In this document: piece by piece, positions 32,992 to 43,265 of the stretch
How positions within the stretch are numbered: position 1 is the stretch's first letter
How the letters are laid out: every line of letters starts with the position of its first letter
DNA from: SIG440 sp045578305
GTDB lineage: Bacteria; Bacillota; Clostridia; Monoglobales; Monoglobaceae
Length of the DNA: 64,000 bases
Direction of reading: 5' to 3'
Assembly: GCA_045578305.1 (NCBI GenBank)
Contig: JAZNKA010000051.1
Coordinates: forward strand, 1 to 64,000
Notes under the pieces: generated by a model
What the model was told of the DNA's origin: nothing
Databases searched by the model: none
Seen by the model: the letters and a program-made list of their open reading frames with translations, nothing else
Program-made: the position numbers and the translations under genes

Positions 32992-34926
32992 ATGCAACTT
33001 TATCACGATTCTCAAAGCGAGGAATACAGATTCCCAAAGGGTGCAGCAAAAACCGAAGATGCGGTAAGGCTTTCAATAAAGGTGGTATCTGAAGTTGTTC
33101 CCGATGCAGTAAAAGTCAGACTTTGGAGCAAAAAAGAAGAATATGTAAAAATGGAGCTTTTAAAGCAAGCGGAATCAGAACTTTGGTATTCAGCCAAACT
33201 GAATATGCCAAGCAAACCGCAACTTTTGTGGTATTTTTTTGAAGTTGAGTCAAATGGCAAAAAAATATTTTATTCAAACAACCAAAGACAGCTTGGAGGG
33301 GTGGGTGTTATGGAGGAAGCTCCTTCCTTCAGGTCGTATCAGATAACGGTGTATGATAAAGATTTTCATACTCCCGATTGGTTTAAAAATGCTGTTTTGT
33401 ACCAAATATTTCCCGACAGATTTTTCCGTTTTGGGAGCGAAAAGGATTTTCCTCAAAGGCGCAGCGACTATAAGCTTCACGATGATTGGTACGAGGATTA
33501 TTTTTTTGACAGACATCCCTTTGAGGATGGTCCTGCTTGCAACGATTTTTATGCCGGAAACCTCAAGGGAATTGCGGCAAAGCTTGATTATCTTAAGGGC
33601 CTTGGAATAAGTGCGATTTATTTAAACCCAATATTTGAGGCGTTTTCAAATCACAGATACGATACTGCTGATTACAGCCAAATTGACGGTATCCTTGGCA
33701 CAAACGAGGATTTTGCCGAGCTTTGCAAAAAAGCAGAAAAAATGGGGATACGCATTATTCTTGACGGAGTATTCAGCCATACGGGGAGTGACAGTATATA
33801 TTTCAATAAGTACAAAAATTATGGCGAAAAAGTCGGTTGCGCGCAAGATGAGAACTCGCCTTATTCAAGGTGGTATCCCCAAAATGATGACGGAACATAT
33901 TCAAACTGGTGGGGATGCTCGAATCTTGTCAATGTAAACGAGCTTGAGCCGACATATATCGACTACATTCTGAAAGGGAGCAATGCTATAATAAAAAAGT
34001 GGCTGAAGGCCGGGGCATCGGGTTGGCGTCTTGATGTTGCCGACGAGCTTCCTGACGAGTTTATAAAAATATTGAGAAGCGAAGCAAAATCCGAAAAGTC
34101 TGATGTGGTTATTATCGGCGAAGTGTGGGAGGATGCCTCCAACAAGATAAGCTATGGACAAAAACGAGAGTACTTTTTTGGTCACGAACTTGATGGTGTA
34201 ATGAATTATGTTTTTCGTGACGGAGTTTTAAAGTTTTTGCTTGGCACAAAAAGTGCCGAGGATTTTAAAGCAGAAATTTGCTCGCTGATTGAAAATTACC
34301 CAAGGGAAGCTCTTTTGTCAAGCATAAACCTGATAGGAAGCCATGATACCTGTCGTGCGAAAACCGTGTTGAGTGGCAAAATGCCCGAAGGCAGTCTGAG
34401 CCAAACGCAAAAAAGCGAATTCAGGATAAAAGGTGCCGACGAGACTTTGGCACTCAGGCGGCTTAGACTTGCGGCGTTTATACAGATGACGTTTGTGGGC
34501 GTGCCGTGCATATATTATGGTGACGAAATCGGCATGCAGGGACTTGATGACCCTTTCAACCGAAGAACTTATACCTGGAGATGTATCGACCCCGAGCTTT
34601 TGGATTGGTACAAAAAGTTGATACAACTGCGAAGCAGACTGACCTGCCTTAAAACAGGAGAATTTGAATTTTTGTATGCCAAAGACGGTGTGATTGCTTA
34701 TAAAAGGAAAGAGGCTGACGAAACTGCAATTTGCGCAGTAAACAGAAACGATTTGCCCTGCCAAGTTGAATTTTTCCTGCCAGAAGAAGATGGCAAGGGA
34801 CTTAAACAACTTGCAGGGAGTGGCGAATTTAGCGAAAATGGCCTGAAGATAAATATAAGGCTTAAAGAATACGGTTGCATATTGCTTGTGCAAGAAGGAG
34901 GAAAAAATGGAAAACCCAAAAAGTGA
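32992..34926 (+). CDS. GH13 alpha-glucan hydrolase, neopullulanase-like
   Basis: 644 residues, no signal peptide, so cytoplasmic. An N-terminal beta domain (about 1-125, CBM34-like) precedes the (beta/alpha)8 barrel: YDTADYSQIDGILGTNEDF, DGVFSHTG, GWRLDVADE (nucleophile Asp), VIIGEVWED (acid/base Glu), NLIGSHDT (third Asp). This layout is that of cyclomaltodextrinase/neopullulanase enzymes, which cut alpha-1,4 and some alpha-1,6 bonds in maltodextrins. First gene of the glycogen cluster; it may do the debranching otherwise done by GlgX, which is absent. It overlaps glgB by 20 bases. Confidence 0.92.
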   Translation: MQLYHDSQSEEYRFPKGAAKTEDAVRLSIKVVSEVVPDAVKVRLWSKKEEYVKMELLKQAESELWYSAKLNMPSKPQLLWYFFEVESNGKKIFYSNNQRQLGGVGVMEEAPSFRSYQITVYDKDFHTPDWFKNAVLYQIFPDRFFRFGSEKDFPQRRSDYKLHDDWYEDYFFDRHPFEDGPACNDFYAGNLKGIAAKLDYLKGLGISAIYLNPIFEAFSNHRYDTADYSQIDGILGTNEDFAELCKKAEKMGIRIILDGVFSHTGSDSIYFNKYKNYGEKVGCAQDENSPYSRWYPQNDDGTYSNWWGCSNLVNVNELEPTYIDYILKGSNAIIKKWLKAGASGWRLDVADELPDEFIKILRSEAKSEKSDVVIIGEVWEDASNKISYGQKREYFFGHELDGVMNYVFRDGVLKFLLGTKSAEDFKAEICSLIENYPREALLSSINLIGSHDTCRAKTVLSGKMPEGSLSQTQKSEFRIKGADETLALRRLRLAAFIQMTFVGVPCIYYGDEIGMQGLDDPFNRRTYTWRCIDPELLDWYKKLIQLRSRLTCLKTGEFEFLYAKDGVIAYKRKEADETAICAVNRNDLPCQVEFFLPEEDGKGLKQLAGSGEFSENGLKINIRLKEYGCILLVQEGGKNGKPKK

Positions 34927-36823
34927 TAAGGGAAAGTTTTCGGCATTATCCAAAGAAATGATGTTTTTGTTTAACGAGGGAAAAAACTTTGAAGCATACA
35001 ATATGCTTGGCTCGCACAAAACCGAGTATGGTTGTCATTTTGCGGTGTGGGCGCCAAATGCCCAAGAAGTCTCGGTGGTGTGTGATTCAAACAACTGGGA
35101 CCCAGACAAAGACAGAATGCAGCTCGATTCGGAAAGCGGAATCTGGAGTGCATTTGTAGAGGGAATTTCCTGTGGAGAGAAATACAAATACAGCATCAAA
35201 ACCAAATCGGGTGAGGTCGTCTTGAAGGCAGACCCTTTCGCTTTTGAAAGCGAGCTGAGACCCAAGACCGCATCAGTTGTTGCAAATATAGATTATTTGT
35301 GGAAGGATGCCACATGGCAAAAAAAGAAAATGACAACAAGTCCCTACGAAAAGCCAATGAATATTTATGAAGTGCATTTTGGGTCGTGGAAAAGGCACGA
35401 AGACGGGAGCTTTTACAAATACAGCGATATGGCAGATGAGCTTATACCTTATGTCAAAGAATTGGGATATACACATATCGAGCTTATGCCGGTTGCAGAG
35501 TACCCGTTTGACGGCTCGTGGGGGTATCAGATCAGTGGATATTTTTCGGCGAACAGCCGCTATGGAACACCGACAGAACTTAAGGCATTTGTTGACAAAT
35601 GCCACAAAAACGGAATTGGTGTTATTATGGATTGGGTGCCGGCACATTTCCCGCGTGATGAGCACGGACTCAGGCAGTTTGACGGAACGCATCTTTTTGA
35701 ACATCCTGATACAAGACTTGGTGAGCACAAGGAATGGGGAACTCTGGTTTTTGACTGGGGAAAGACCGAAGTCCATTCGTTTTTAATTTCAAATGCTGTT
35801 TTTTGGCTTGAAGAATATCATATAGATGGACTCCGGGTTGACGCTGTGTCAAGCATGCTTTACCTTGACTACAATCGAAAAGATGGTGAGTGGGTAAAAA
35901 ACAGGTATGGGACAAACGAAAACCTTGATGCAATTGAGTTTTTGAAAAAGATGAATACCGAGGTCTTCAGACGGTTTCCCAATGCATTGATGATTGCCGA
36001 GGAATCAACCGCGTGGGCGGGTGTAACATTGCCCGTGCATCATGGCGGTCTGGGCTTTAATTTTAAATGGAATATGGGGTGGATGAATGATGTTTTGAGA
36101 TTTGTGAGCATAGACCCATACTTTCGCGGTGACAACCTTGGACTTTTGACGTTTTCAATGATGTATGCTTTTTCAGAAAACTTTATTCTTCCTGTTTCAC
36201 ATGACGAAGTGGTGCACGGCAAAGGTGCACTCATCAGCAAAATGTATGGCTCGTATGAACAAAAGTTTAAAGGACTCAAGCTTTTGCTTTTGTTTATGTA
36301 TGCGCATCCCGGCAAAAAGCTTACTTTTATGGGCACCGAGCTTGGACAGTTTGACGAGTGGAGATTTGATGACCAGCTTGGGTGGAATCTTTTGGATTAT
36401 GAAAAGCACAGACAGATTAAAGACTTTGTCAAAGATTTGAATGAGTGTTATACAAAAAATCGTGCACTTTACGAAAACGATTCCAACTGGAGCGGTTTCA
36501 AATGGATAAATGCCGAAGACCGTCAAAATGCGGTGATTTCTTTTATCAGAATAAGTAAAAGCCGTCGTGACAAGATTATTGCAGCGTTCAACTTCGCGGC
36601 AAAAATACACAAAAAGTATCAGGTTGGAGTTTTGACAGCAGGCGAGTATGAGGTGATACTTAGCAGCGAAAACAAAAAATATGGTGGAGAAAAAGCAAGT
36701 TTTAAAAAAATGGCAGCAAAGAAGGCGGGAACGGGTGAATTCCCGTATGTAATCGAGCTTGATTTGCCCGAGCTTTCGGCTGTGTATATCAAAAAAGCAA
36801 AGCCCAAGAAGAAGTCCGGGTAG
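34907..36823 (+). CDS. glgB: 1,4-alpha-glucan branching enzyme
   Basis: 638 residues from ATG 34907 (AAGGAGG upstream). Forms alpha-1,6 branches in glycogen. CBM48 domain (about 30-125: YNMLGSHKTEYGCHFAVWAPNAQEVSVV), barrel with DGLRVDAVSSMLYLDY (nucleophile), LMIAEESTAW (acid/base) and LPVSHDEVVHGKG. C-terminal beta domain to about 638 with a lysine-rich tail. Typical GlgB length. In the glg operon, overlapping the GH13 gene before it and 35 bases before glgC. Confidence 0.97.
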   Translation: MENPKSDKGKFSALSKEMMFLFNEGKNFEAYNMLGSHKTEYGCHFAVWAPNAQEVSVVCDSNNWDPDKDRMQLDSESGIWSAFVEGISCGEKYKYSIKTKSGEVVLKADPFAFESELRPKTASVVANIDYLWKDATWQKKKMTTSPYEKPMNIYEVHFGSWKRHEDGSFYKYSDMADELIPYVKELGYTHIELMPVAEYPFDGSWGYQISGYFSANSRYGTPTELKAFVDKCHKNGIGVIMDWVPAHFPRDEHGLRQFDGTHLFEHPDTRLGEHKEWGTLVFDWGKTEVHSFLISNAVFWLEEYHIDGLRVDAVSSMLYLDYNRKDGEWVKNRYGTNENLDAIEFLKKMNTEVFRRFPNALMIAEESTAWAGVTLPVHHGGLGFNFKWNMGWMNDVLRFVSIDPYFRGDNLGLLTFSMMYAFSENFILPVSHDEVVHGKGALISKMYGSYEQKFKGLKLLLLFMYAHPGKKLTFMGTELGQFDEWRFDDQLGWNLLDYEKHRQIKDFVKDLNECYTKNRALYENDSNWSGFKWINAEDRQNAVISFIRISKSRRDKIIAAFNFAAKIHKKYQVGVLTAGEYEVILSSENKKYGGEKASFKKMAAKKAGTGEFPYVIELDLPELSAVYIKKAKPKKKSG

Positions 36824-36857
36824 GGAGACAGAAAATTTGAATGTGGAGGGATTTCAG

Positions 36858-38135
36858 ATGAAAGCAAAAGAATGTGTAGCAATGATACTTGCAGGAGGGC
36901 AAGGAAGCAGACTGGGTGTGCTTACAAAGGATGTTGCAAAACCGGCAGTGCCGTTTGGCGGCAAATACAGAATTATTGATTTTCCGCTCAGCAACTGCGC
37001 ACACTCGGGGATAACTACGGTCGGAGTGCTTACTCAGTATCAACCATTTGAACTTAATACTTATATAGGGAATGGTCAACCTTGGGATCTGGATCGAAAC
37101 GACGGGGGTGTGTATGTTCTGCCGCCGTATGTGTCAGCAGAAAAGGGCGAGTGGTACAAGGGTACGGCAAATGCTATTTATCAAAACATTGGATTTATAA
37201 GCAGATTTAATCCCAAATATGTTGCGGTTTTGTCGGGTGACCACATATATAAGATGGACTATTCCAAAATGCTGAAAGTGCACAAGGCTGCGGATGCGGC
37301 AGCAACAATTGCAGTCATAGAGGTGCCGATTGAGGAAGCATCAAGATTTGGGATTATGAATACCGACGAAAATATGAATATTGTTGAGTTTGAAGAAAAA
37401 CCCAAAAATCCAAAAAGCAATCTGGCGTCAATGGGGGTTTATATATTTACATGGGAGATACTTAAAAAGTATTTGATTGCCGACGAAAACGACCCAAGGT
37501 CCGACAATGATTTTGGTAAAAATATTATCCCCAAAATGCTTGCCGACAAAAATCGGCTTGTTGCATACAAGTTTTCGGGGTATTGGAAGGATGTTGGAAC
37601 GCTTCAAAGCCTTTGGGAGGCAAATATGAATTTGCTTTCTGAGTCGTCGGGGTTTATGCTGGATGACGAAGACTGGAAGATTTTCAGCCGTAATCCTGCT
37701 TTAGCACCTCATTATGTTTCGTCGTCAGCGGTGGTCAAAAACTCTTATATTACTGCAGGCTGTAAAATTGATGGGAATATCGAAAATTCAATTATATCAA
37801 GCGGGGTAACGGTTGAACGTGGAGCAGTTGTTAAAGATTCGGTGCTTTTGCCATACTGCAAGGTGAAGTCAGGTGCAATGGTCGAAAAAACAATTGTCGG
37901 GACAAATGCATATATCTCAAAAAATTCTAAAATAGGCGAGACAGGCGAAGATGCGGTTGCTGATTTCTTTGACCCCAATATTTGCACAGATGGCATAACC
38001 TTGATAGGAGCCGATGTTACGATTGAAGAAGACATAAAAATCATTCCCGACTCTATGGTAACGCGAAACGTGAAGCGGGCGAACAATATGGAAATAACAG
38101 CAAAAAAAGATGCTGCAAATACAATAACGGCTTAG
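36858..38135 (+). CDS. glgC: Glucose-1-phosphate adenylyltransferase, catalytic subunit
   Basis: 425 residues from ATG 36858 (GGAGGG upstream). Makes ADP-glucose. MILAGGQGSRLGVLTKDVAKPAVPFGGKYRIIDFPLSNC is the intact nucleotide-binding N-terminus; SGDHIYKMDY and FEEKP are substrate-site motifs; the C-terminal left-handed beta-helix (SSAVVKNSYITAGCKIDG...) is complete. Followed by glgD, its regulatory partner. Confidence 0.97.
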   Translation: MKAKECVAMILAGGQGSRLGVLTKDVAKPAVPFGGKYRIIDFPLSNCAHSGITTVGVLTQYQPFELNTYIGNGQPWDLDRNDGGVYVLPPYVSAEKGEWYKGTANAIYQNIGFISRFNPKYVAVLSGDHIYKMDYSKMLKVHKAADAAATIAVIEVPIEEASRFGIMNTDENMNIVEFEEKPKNPKSNLASMGVYIFTWEILKKYLIADENDPRSDNDFGKNIIPKMLADKNRLVAYKFSGYWKDVGTLQSLWEANMNLLSESSGFMLDDEDWKIFSRNPALAPHYVSSSAVVKNSYITAGCKIDGNIENSIISSGVTVERGAVVKDSVLLPYCKVKSGAMVEKTIVGTNAYISKNSKIGETGEDAVADFFDPNICTDGITLIGADVTIEEDIKIIPDSMVTRNVKRANNMEITAKKDAANTITA

Positions 38136-38149
38136 GGGAGGAAGACATT

Positions 38150-39283
38150 ATGCAAAATAACAATATGATGGGTTTGGTTTTTTCGGGAAACCCCGAGGTA
38201 AACTTGGGTGAGATTATGAAAGTCCGTTCGCTTGCGGCTGTCCCTGTGGGAGGCAAGTACCGGATTATTGATTTTGTGCTTTCGAACATGGTCAATTCGG
38301 GCATAGCAAATGTCGGGATAATTACCGGTGGAAAAAACCGGTCGCTAAGCGACCATATAGGAAGCGGAAAGGCTTGGGATATGGCAAAAAAAGAGACGGG
38401 ACTGTTTTTTTTGTCTACCCCCGAAGCAAGTTCCGACTCGACCAAATCTTTTGACGGCATTGACCTTATAAACAGCGCGATGAGTTTTTTGGAACGGGCG
38501 CGTCAAGAGTATGTGCTTGTTTGCGATTGCAATATAATTTGCAACATAAACTTTGAAAATGTGATGGAATTTCACAAAGAACACGATGCGGACATAACTG
38601 TCATATACTCCGATGTTGGTGAACTTTCTTCTGAACGGCTTAAAAACAGCGTGCTTCTTGATGTAGATGAGGATGGCAGAGTGGGAGATGTTCAGGTAAA
38701 TCCTTTGCGGCAAAAGCTTAAAAAGGATTATATGCATATGTTTCTTTTGAAAAAAGATTTGCTTATTGATATTGTGGGCGACTGCCTTGCGCACAACAAA
38801 CATTCAATCGAAAAGAATATTTTGCTTGCATGCGTTGACAGGCTTAAAATTTTTGGGTATCGGTTTGATGGTTATCACAAGACTATCAACAGTATATTGT
38901 CGTTTTTTGAATTTAATCTTGACCTTCTTTCGCCCCAGATTCAAAGCGAGCTTTTTGGAACAGATACCGAAAGAGCGATTATGACAAAGGTCAAAGACAG
39001 TGTCCCGACCCGCTATGGAACAGAGGCTGAAGTCAAAAATTCGGTTGTGGCTGACGGATGCAGCATCGAGGGAAAAGTGGAAAACTGTGTGATTTTCAGA
39101 GGGGTAAAGGTTGGCAAGGATTCGGTCGTAAAGGATTCGGTGATAATGCAGAATTCGCGGATAATGGATAATTGCAAGGTAGAAAATTCGATTTTTGACA
39201 AAGAAGTGATTTTGCTAAGCGGCAAAAAGCTGATTGGACAGCAGACATATCCGCTGGTCATCGGCAAAAGAACAATTGTGTAA
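38150..39283 (+). CDS. glgD: Glucose-1-phosphate adenylyltransferase, GlgD subunit
   Basis: 377 residues, shorter than GlgC. It keeps the fold (VPVGGKYRIIDFVLSNMVNSGI, and a C-terminal beta-helix from SVVADGCSIEGK) but the N-terminal GGxGxRLxxLT loop is replaced by FSGNPEVNLGEIMKVRSLA, so it should lack catalysis. As in Geobacillus, GlgD stabilises and tunes GlgC in a heterotetramer. AGGGGAGG ribosome site 14 bases after glgC. Confidence 0.95.
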   Translation: MQNNNMMGLVFSGNPEVNLGEIMKVRSLAAVPVGGKYRIIDFVLSNMVNSGIANVGIITGGKNRSLSDHIGSGKAWDMAKKETGLFFLSTPEASSDSTKSFDGIDLINSAMSFLERARQEYVLVCDCNIICNINFENVMEFHKEHDADITVIYSDVGELSSERLKNSVLLDVDEDGRVGDVQVNPLRQKLKKDYMHMFLLKKDLLIDIVGDCLAHNKHSIEKNILLACVDRLKIFGYRFDGYHKTINSILSFFEFNLDLLSPQIQSELFGTDTERAIMTKVKDSVPTRYGTEAEVKNSVVADGCSIEGKVENCVIFRGVKVGKDSVVKDSVIMQNSRIMDNCKVENSIFDKEVILLSGKKLIGQQTYPLVIGKRTIV

Positions 39284-39305
39284 AAAAGAAAGGCAGAGTG
39301 TTTGT

Positions 39306-40730
39306 ATGAGCAAGATATTGATGCTTTCGTCAGAGGTTGCACCTTATGCAAAAAGCGGTGGACTGGGGGATGTCTTGGGGGCACTTCCACAGTCACTTGC
39401 AACAATGGGGCACGATGTAAGGGTGATGCTTCCTTTGTATGCGTCAATCGACCAAAGAAGCAAAGAAGAAATGCAGTTTTTGTTTTATATATATGTCCCT
39501 CTTGGATGGCGAAACAAGTATTGTGGAGTGTTTTCGCTCCGAAAAAACGGGGTAACATATTACTTTTTGGACAACGAATATTATTTTGGCGGGACCGAAC
39601 TTTATCGTTGGGACGATTTGGAAAGGTTTGCTTTTTTTGACAAGGCGGCACTTGAAACTTTGCCAAGACTTGATTTCAGACCCGATATACTGCATTGTAA
39701 TGATTGGCAGACTGGAATGGTGCCTGTAATTTTGAAGGCATACTATCAGAAAAATAATTTTTATCAGGGAATAAAAAGCGTTTTTACGATTCATAATCTT
39801 AAATATCAGGGAAGATACTCGAAAGATGCAGTGGCAGATTTTTTCTCCCTTGACCAAAGTTATTTTACCGACGACAAGCTTGAATTTTATAACGATGCAA
39901 ATCTTATGAAAGCAGGAATTGTATATGCGGATCTTGTAACAACGGTCAGCCCGACCTATGCAGAGGAAATAAAGACCCCTTTGGGTGGCGAAGGACTTGA
40001 CGGACTTTTGCGTGCCAGAGGAAATGACCTTTTTGGAATTTTGAACGGTATAGATACAATGGAATACAATCCACGTTTTGACCCATATATCGAAAAGCAG
40101 TATTCAATCAGCGATTTCCATCAAGGAAAAAGAGAAAACAAAATAGCTCTTCAAAAACAGCTTGGACTTTTTGTGGATGCAGAAAAACCGATGATTGGAC
40201 TGGTTTCAAGACTGGTTGGGCAAAAAGGTCTTGACATAATCAGGGACGCCAGGGACGAACTTTCGCAGTTTGATGTTCAGCTTGTGGTACTTGGAACAGG
40301 TGAAGAAGAATATGAGAATATGTTCAGAAGCCTCGCGTGGGAAAACAGCGGCAAGATATCAGCAAACATCTGCTTTGACAACAAGCTGGCTCATCAAATT
40401 TATGCAGCAAGCGACATATTTTTGATGCCATCCCTTTTCGAACCATGCGGACTTGGTCAGCTTATTGCAATGGCGTATGGAAGTGTGCCATTGGTGCGTG
40501 AAACGGGTGGACTCAAGGATACAGTCAAACCTTACAACGAGTTTACGGGCGAGGGCAATGGCTTCAGCTTTGCTCCGCCAGATGCACAGGATTTTTTGTA
40601 TACACTCAGGCGTGCACTTCATTTCTACTCGGACAAAAAAGTCTGGTCGGGATTGGTCAAAAATGCAATGGAGCAGGACTTTTCGTGGGGCGAATCTGCC
40701 AAAATGTATGACAGAATATATAAAAGCTGA
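39306..40730 (+). CDS. glgA: Glycogen synthase (ADP-glucose)
   Basis: 474 residues from ATG 39306; the open frame extends upstream inside glgD but has no ribosome site. GT5 family enzyme elongating alpha-1,4 glucan with ADP-glucose. MLSSEVAPYAKSGGLGDVLGALP has the substrate KxGGL motif; HCNDWQTGMVPV; TIHNLKYQG; ILNGID; and SLFEPCGLGQLIAMAYGSVPLVRETGGLKDTV the nucleotide-sugar site. Complete. Confidence 0.97.
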   Translation: MSKILMLSSEVAPYAKSGGLGDVLGALPQSLATMGHDVRVMLPLYASIDQRSKEEMQFLFYIYVPLGWRNKYCGVFSLRKNGVTYYFLDNEYYFGGTELYRWDDLERFAFFDKAALETLPRLDFRPDILHCNDWQTGMVPVILKAYYQKNNFYQGIKSVFTIHNLKYQGRYSKDAVADFFSLDQSYFTDDKLEFYNDANLMKAGIVYADLVTTVSPTYAEEIKTPLGGEGLDGLLRARGNDLFGILNGIDTMEYNPRFDPYIEKQYSISDFHQGKRENKIALQKQLGLFVDAEKPMIGLVSRLVGQKGLDIIRDARDELSQFDVQLVVLGTGEEEYENMFRSLAWENSGKISANICFDNKLAHQIYAASDIFLMPSLFEPCGLGQLIAMAYGSVPLVRETGGLKDTVKPYNEFTGEGNGFSFAPPDAQDFLYTLRRALHFYSDKKVWSGLVKNAMEQDFSWGESAKMYDRIYKS

Positions 40731-40742
40731 TGGGAGGATTTG

Positions 40743-43220
40743 ATGAATAATTCAAACACAAACAAAGCAAAAAAGCAGCAAAACAAAGAGACAATAAAAA
40801 AACAGATAAAAAGCAGTATTTCGGGCAAGCTCCGCAGATATTTTGCCAAAACGGTAGAAACTGCGACAGACGAACAGCTTTACAAGGCGTGTGCCATGAC
40901 GGTCCGTGACGAGATTATGGACAAGTGGGCAAAATCGCGCGAGACCCTTGAGACAGGGAATCAAAAAGAACTGTACTATCTGTCTTTTGAGTTTTTAATT
41001 GGCAGGTCGCTTGCAAACAATATAATGAATATCCTGAAAACAGACGTATACAGCGAAGCACTTTCGGAAATGGGTCTTGACCTTTCAAAAATCGAGGAGG
41101 TCGAGAATGATGCGGGACTTGGAAACGGTGGTCTTGGCAGACTTGCGGCGTGCTTTTTGGACTCGCTTTCGACCCTTGAACTTCCGGCTTTTGGGTGCGG
41201 AATCAGGTATGAGTATGGACTTTTTAAGCAAAAAATCATCGATGGATACCAGGTGGAAATGCCCGACCCCTGGCTTGAAAGCGGAAATGCGTGGGAAATT
41301 GAACGCCCTGAGGACAGCGTCGAAATCCATTACAACGGCAGGATAGAGGAGTATTATGAAGACAACCGGATGAAGTTTCGGCATGTTGATTACAACACCG
41401 TTATTGGCGAGCCTTATGATATGCCGATTTCGGGGTATGACTCAAAACTGGTCAACACATTAAGGCTTTGGCGTGCAAGGTCTCCTCAGGTAATCAATAT
41501 GGCGGAATTTAACCGTGGTGATTATGCAATGGCGGTCAAAGACAAGGAACTTGCCGAGGTGGTTTCACAAATCCTTTATCCCGAGGACAATCATTACGAG
41601 GGTAAACTTTTGCGACTTAAACAGCAGTACTTTTTTGTCTCGGCGACAATTCAGTGGATTTTGGCAAAGCAAAAGCGGCGCGGACATAATCTTTGTGATT
41701 TGCCAAAGTATGTCCAGATTCACATCAACGATACACATCCGACAATTGCTATTCCCGAATTTATGCGCATTATGATGGATGACGAGGGGTTCGGCTGGGA
41801 CGAGGCATGGGATATTGCTCAAAAGATTTTTGCCTATACAAATCATACCATTATGTGCGAGGCACTTGAGCGGTGGCCTGTTTCGATGGTTGAAACGCTT
41901 CTTCCCAGAGTCGCAATGATTGTAAAGGAAATTGACCGCAGACAAAGACTGTTTCTGGGCGAAAAGTTTGGCGGTGATGCGGCAAAAATTGATTATATGT
42001 CGGTTATATCAAACGGAAATGTCAATATGGCAAACTTATGCCTTACTGCTTGCCACAGCATAAACGGTGTGGCAGAGCTCCATACCGAAATTTTGAAAAA
42101 AGAAACATTCCGTGATTATTACAGCGTATATCCCGAAAAGTTTAAAAATGTAACAAACGGAGTGACACCAAGAAGATGGCTTTTAAAGGCAAATCCCAGG
42201 CTTGCAGGACTTATAAGTGACGCAATAGGTGATTCGTGGATAAAAAATGCTGAGGATTTAAAAGCTTTAGAAAAATTTGCGAAAGATGCGGCGTTTAAAG
42301 AAAAATTTGCGGCAATAAAGCAGCAAAACAAAGAAAAACTTGCTGAATATATACAAAAAGCAAACGGCATAACAATTGACCCAAGCTCGCTCTTTGATGT
42401 GCAGATTAAAAGACTTCACGAATATAAACGCCAGCTTTTAAAGGTTTTTCATATAATATACCGCTACAAAATGATTACCGAAAACAAAGAACAGGCAAGC
42501 CTTCTTCCTGAGACTTTTATTTTTGGTGCAAAGGCGGCGCCGGGATATCACACTGCCAAGCTGATAATAAAGCTTATTAACAATGTTGCCGAAGTGGTCA
42601 ACAATGACCCAAGAGTAAATGATATCTTAAAGGTGGTATTTGTCGAAAACTACAGCGTTTCCATTGCCGAAAAAATTGTGGCAGCGGCAAACTTAAGCGA
42701 GCAGATTTCGACAGCCGGAAAAGAAGCGTCGGGAACAGGGAATATGAAGCTTATGCTGAATGGCGCGCTTACCATTGGAACAATGGACGGCGCAAATGTT
42801 GAAATTTCGAGGTTGGTGGGAAAAGAAAACATTTATATTTTTGGTCTTACAGCAGAAGAAACTTCCAATATTTATGCATCAGGCAGGTCAGGCAGCGGTG
42901 ATGTTTATTCACAGAACGCTGTTGTCAAGATGGTAGTGGACTCTTTGATTGACGGGACTTTTTCGAAAAATAATCAAGATTTGTTCCAGGATCTTTATCG
43001 TGAGCTGATTTTTGGCAGAAACGGTTTTTCAGACCAGTATCTTTTGCTTCGCGACTTTGTTGCATACCTTGATGCAAGTCACAGAGTGGCAAAGGATTTT
43101 GTGACCCCATCGCTTTGGAATCAAAAAGCGATTATCAATGTTTCAAAAGCCGGATATTTTTCAAGCGACCGCTCGATTGAGGATTACAACAGACAGATAT
43201 GGAAACTGAATAAGATATGA
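40743..43220 (+). CDS. glgP: Glycogen phosphorylase
   Basis: 825 residues from ATG 40743 (GGGAGGA). GT35 enzyme that releases glucose-1-phosphate from glycogen with phosphate. PLP lysine in EASGTGNMKLMLNGALTIGTMDGANVE; ENDAGLGNGGLGRLAACFLDSL near the N-terminus; QIKRLHEYKRQLL. Length matches. As the last gene of the cluster, it lets the same transcript encode both synthesis and mobilisation of glycogen. Confidence 0.97.
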   Translation: MNNSNTNKAKKQQNKETIKKQIKSSISGKLRRYFAKTVETATDEQLYKACAMTVRDEIMDKWAKSRETLETGNQKELYYLSFEFLIGRSLANNIMNILKTDVYSEALSEMGLDLSKIEEVENDAGLGNGGLGRLAACFLDSLSTLELPAFGCGIRYEYGLFKQKIIDGYQVEMPDPWLESGNAWEIERPEDSVEIHYNGRIEEYYEDNRMKFRHVDYNTVIGEPYDMPISGYDSKLVNTLRLWRARSPQVINMAEFNRGDYAMAVKDKELAEVVSQILYPEDNHYEGKLLRLKQQYFFVSATIQWILAKQKRRGHNLCDLPKYVQIHINDTHPTIAIPEFMRIMMDDEGFGWDEAWDIAQKIFAYTNHTIMCEALERWPVSMVETLLPRVAMIVKEIDRRQRLFLGEKFGGDAAKIDYMSVISNGNVNMANLCLTACHSINGVAELHTEILKKETFRDYYSVYPEKFKNVTNGVTPRRWLLKANPRLAGLISDAIGDSWIKNAEDLKALEKFAKDAAFKEKFAAIKQQNKEKLAEYIQKANGITIDPSSLFDVQIKRLHEYKRQLLKVFHIIYRYKMITENKEQASLLPETFIFGAKAAPGYHTAKLIIKLINNVAEVVNNDPRVNDILKVVFVENYSVSIAEKIVAAANLSEQISTAGKEASGTGNMKLMLNGALTIGTMDGANVEISRLVGKENIYIFGLTAEETSNIYASGRSGSGDVYSQNAVVKMVVDSLIDGTFSKNNQDLFQDLYRELIFGRNGFSDQYLLLRDFVAYLDASHRVAKDFVTPSLWNQKAIINVSKAGYFSSDRSIEDYNRQIWKLNKI

Positions 43221-43228
43221 AACAAAAA

Positions 43229-43254
43229 AAAGACCGCCTTTTGAGGCGGTCTTT
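43229..43254. terminator. Bidirectional terminator between glgP and rpsR
   Basis: AAAGACCGCC (43229-43238), loop TTTTGA, GGCGGTCTTT (43245-43254), A-run before. Confidence 0.92.
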
Positions 43255-43265
43255 AAAATTGCTCA

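Noticed and set aside
34318..35019. 233-codon minus-strand frame in the glycogen cluster
   Set aside because: Antisense to the GH13 and glgB genes; no ribosome site and a composition typical of a shadow frame.
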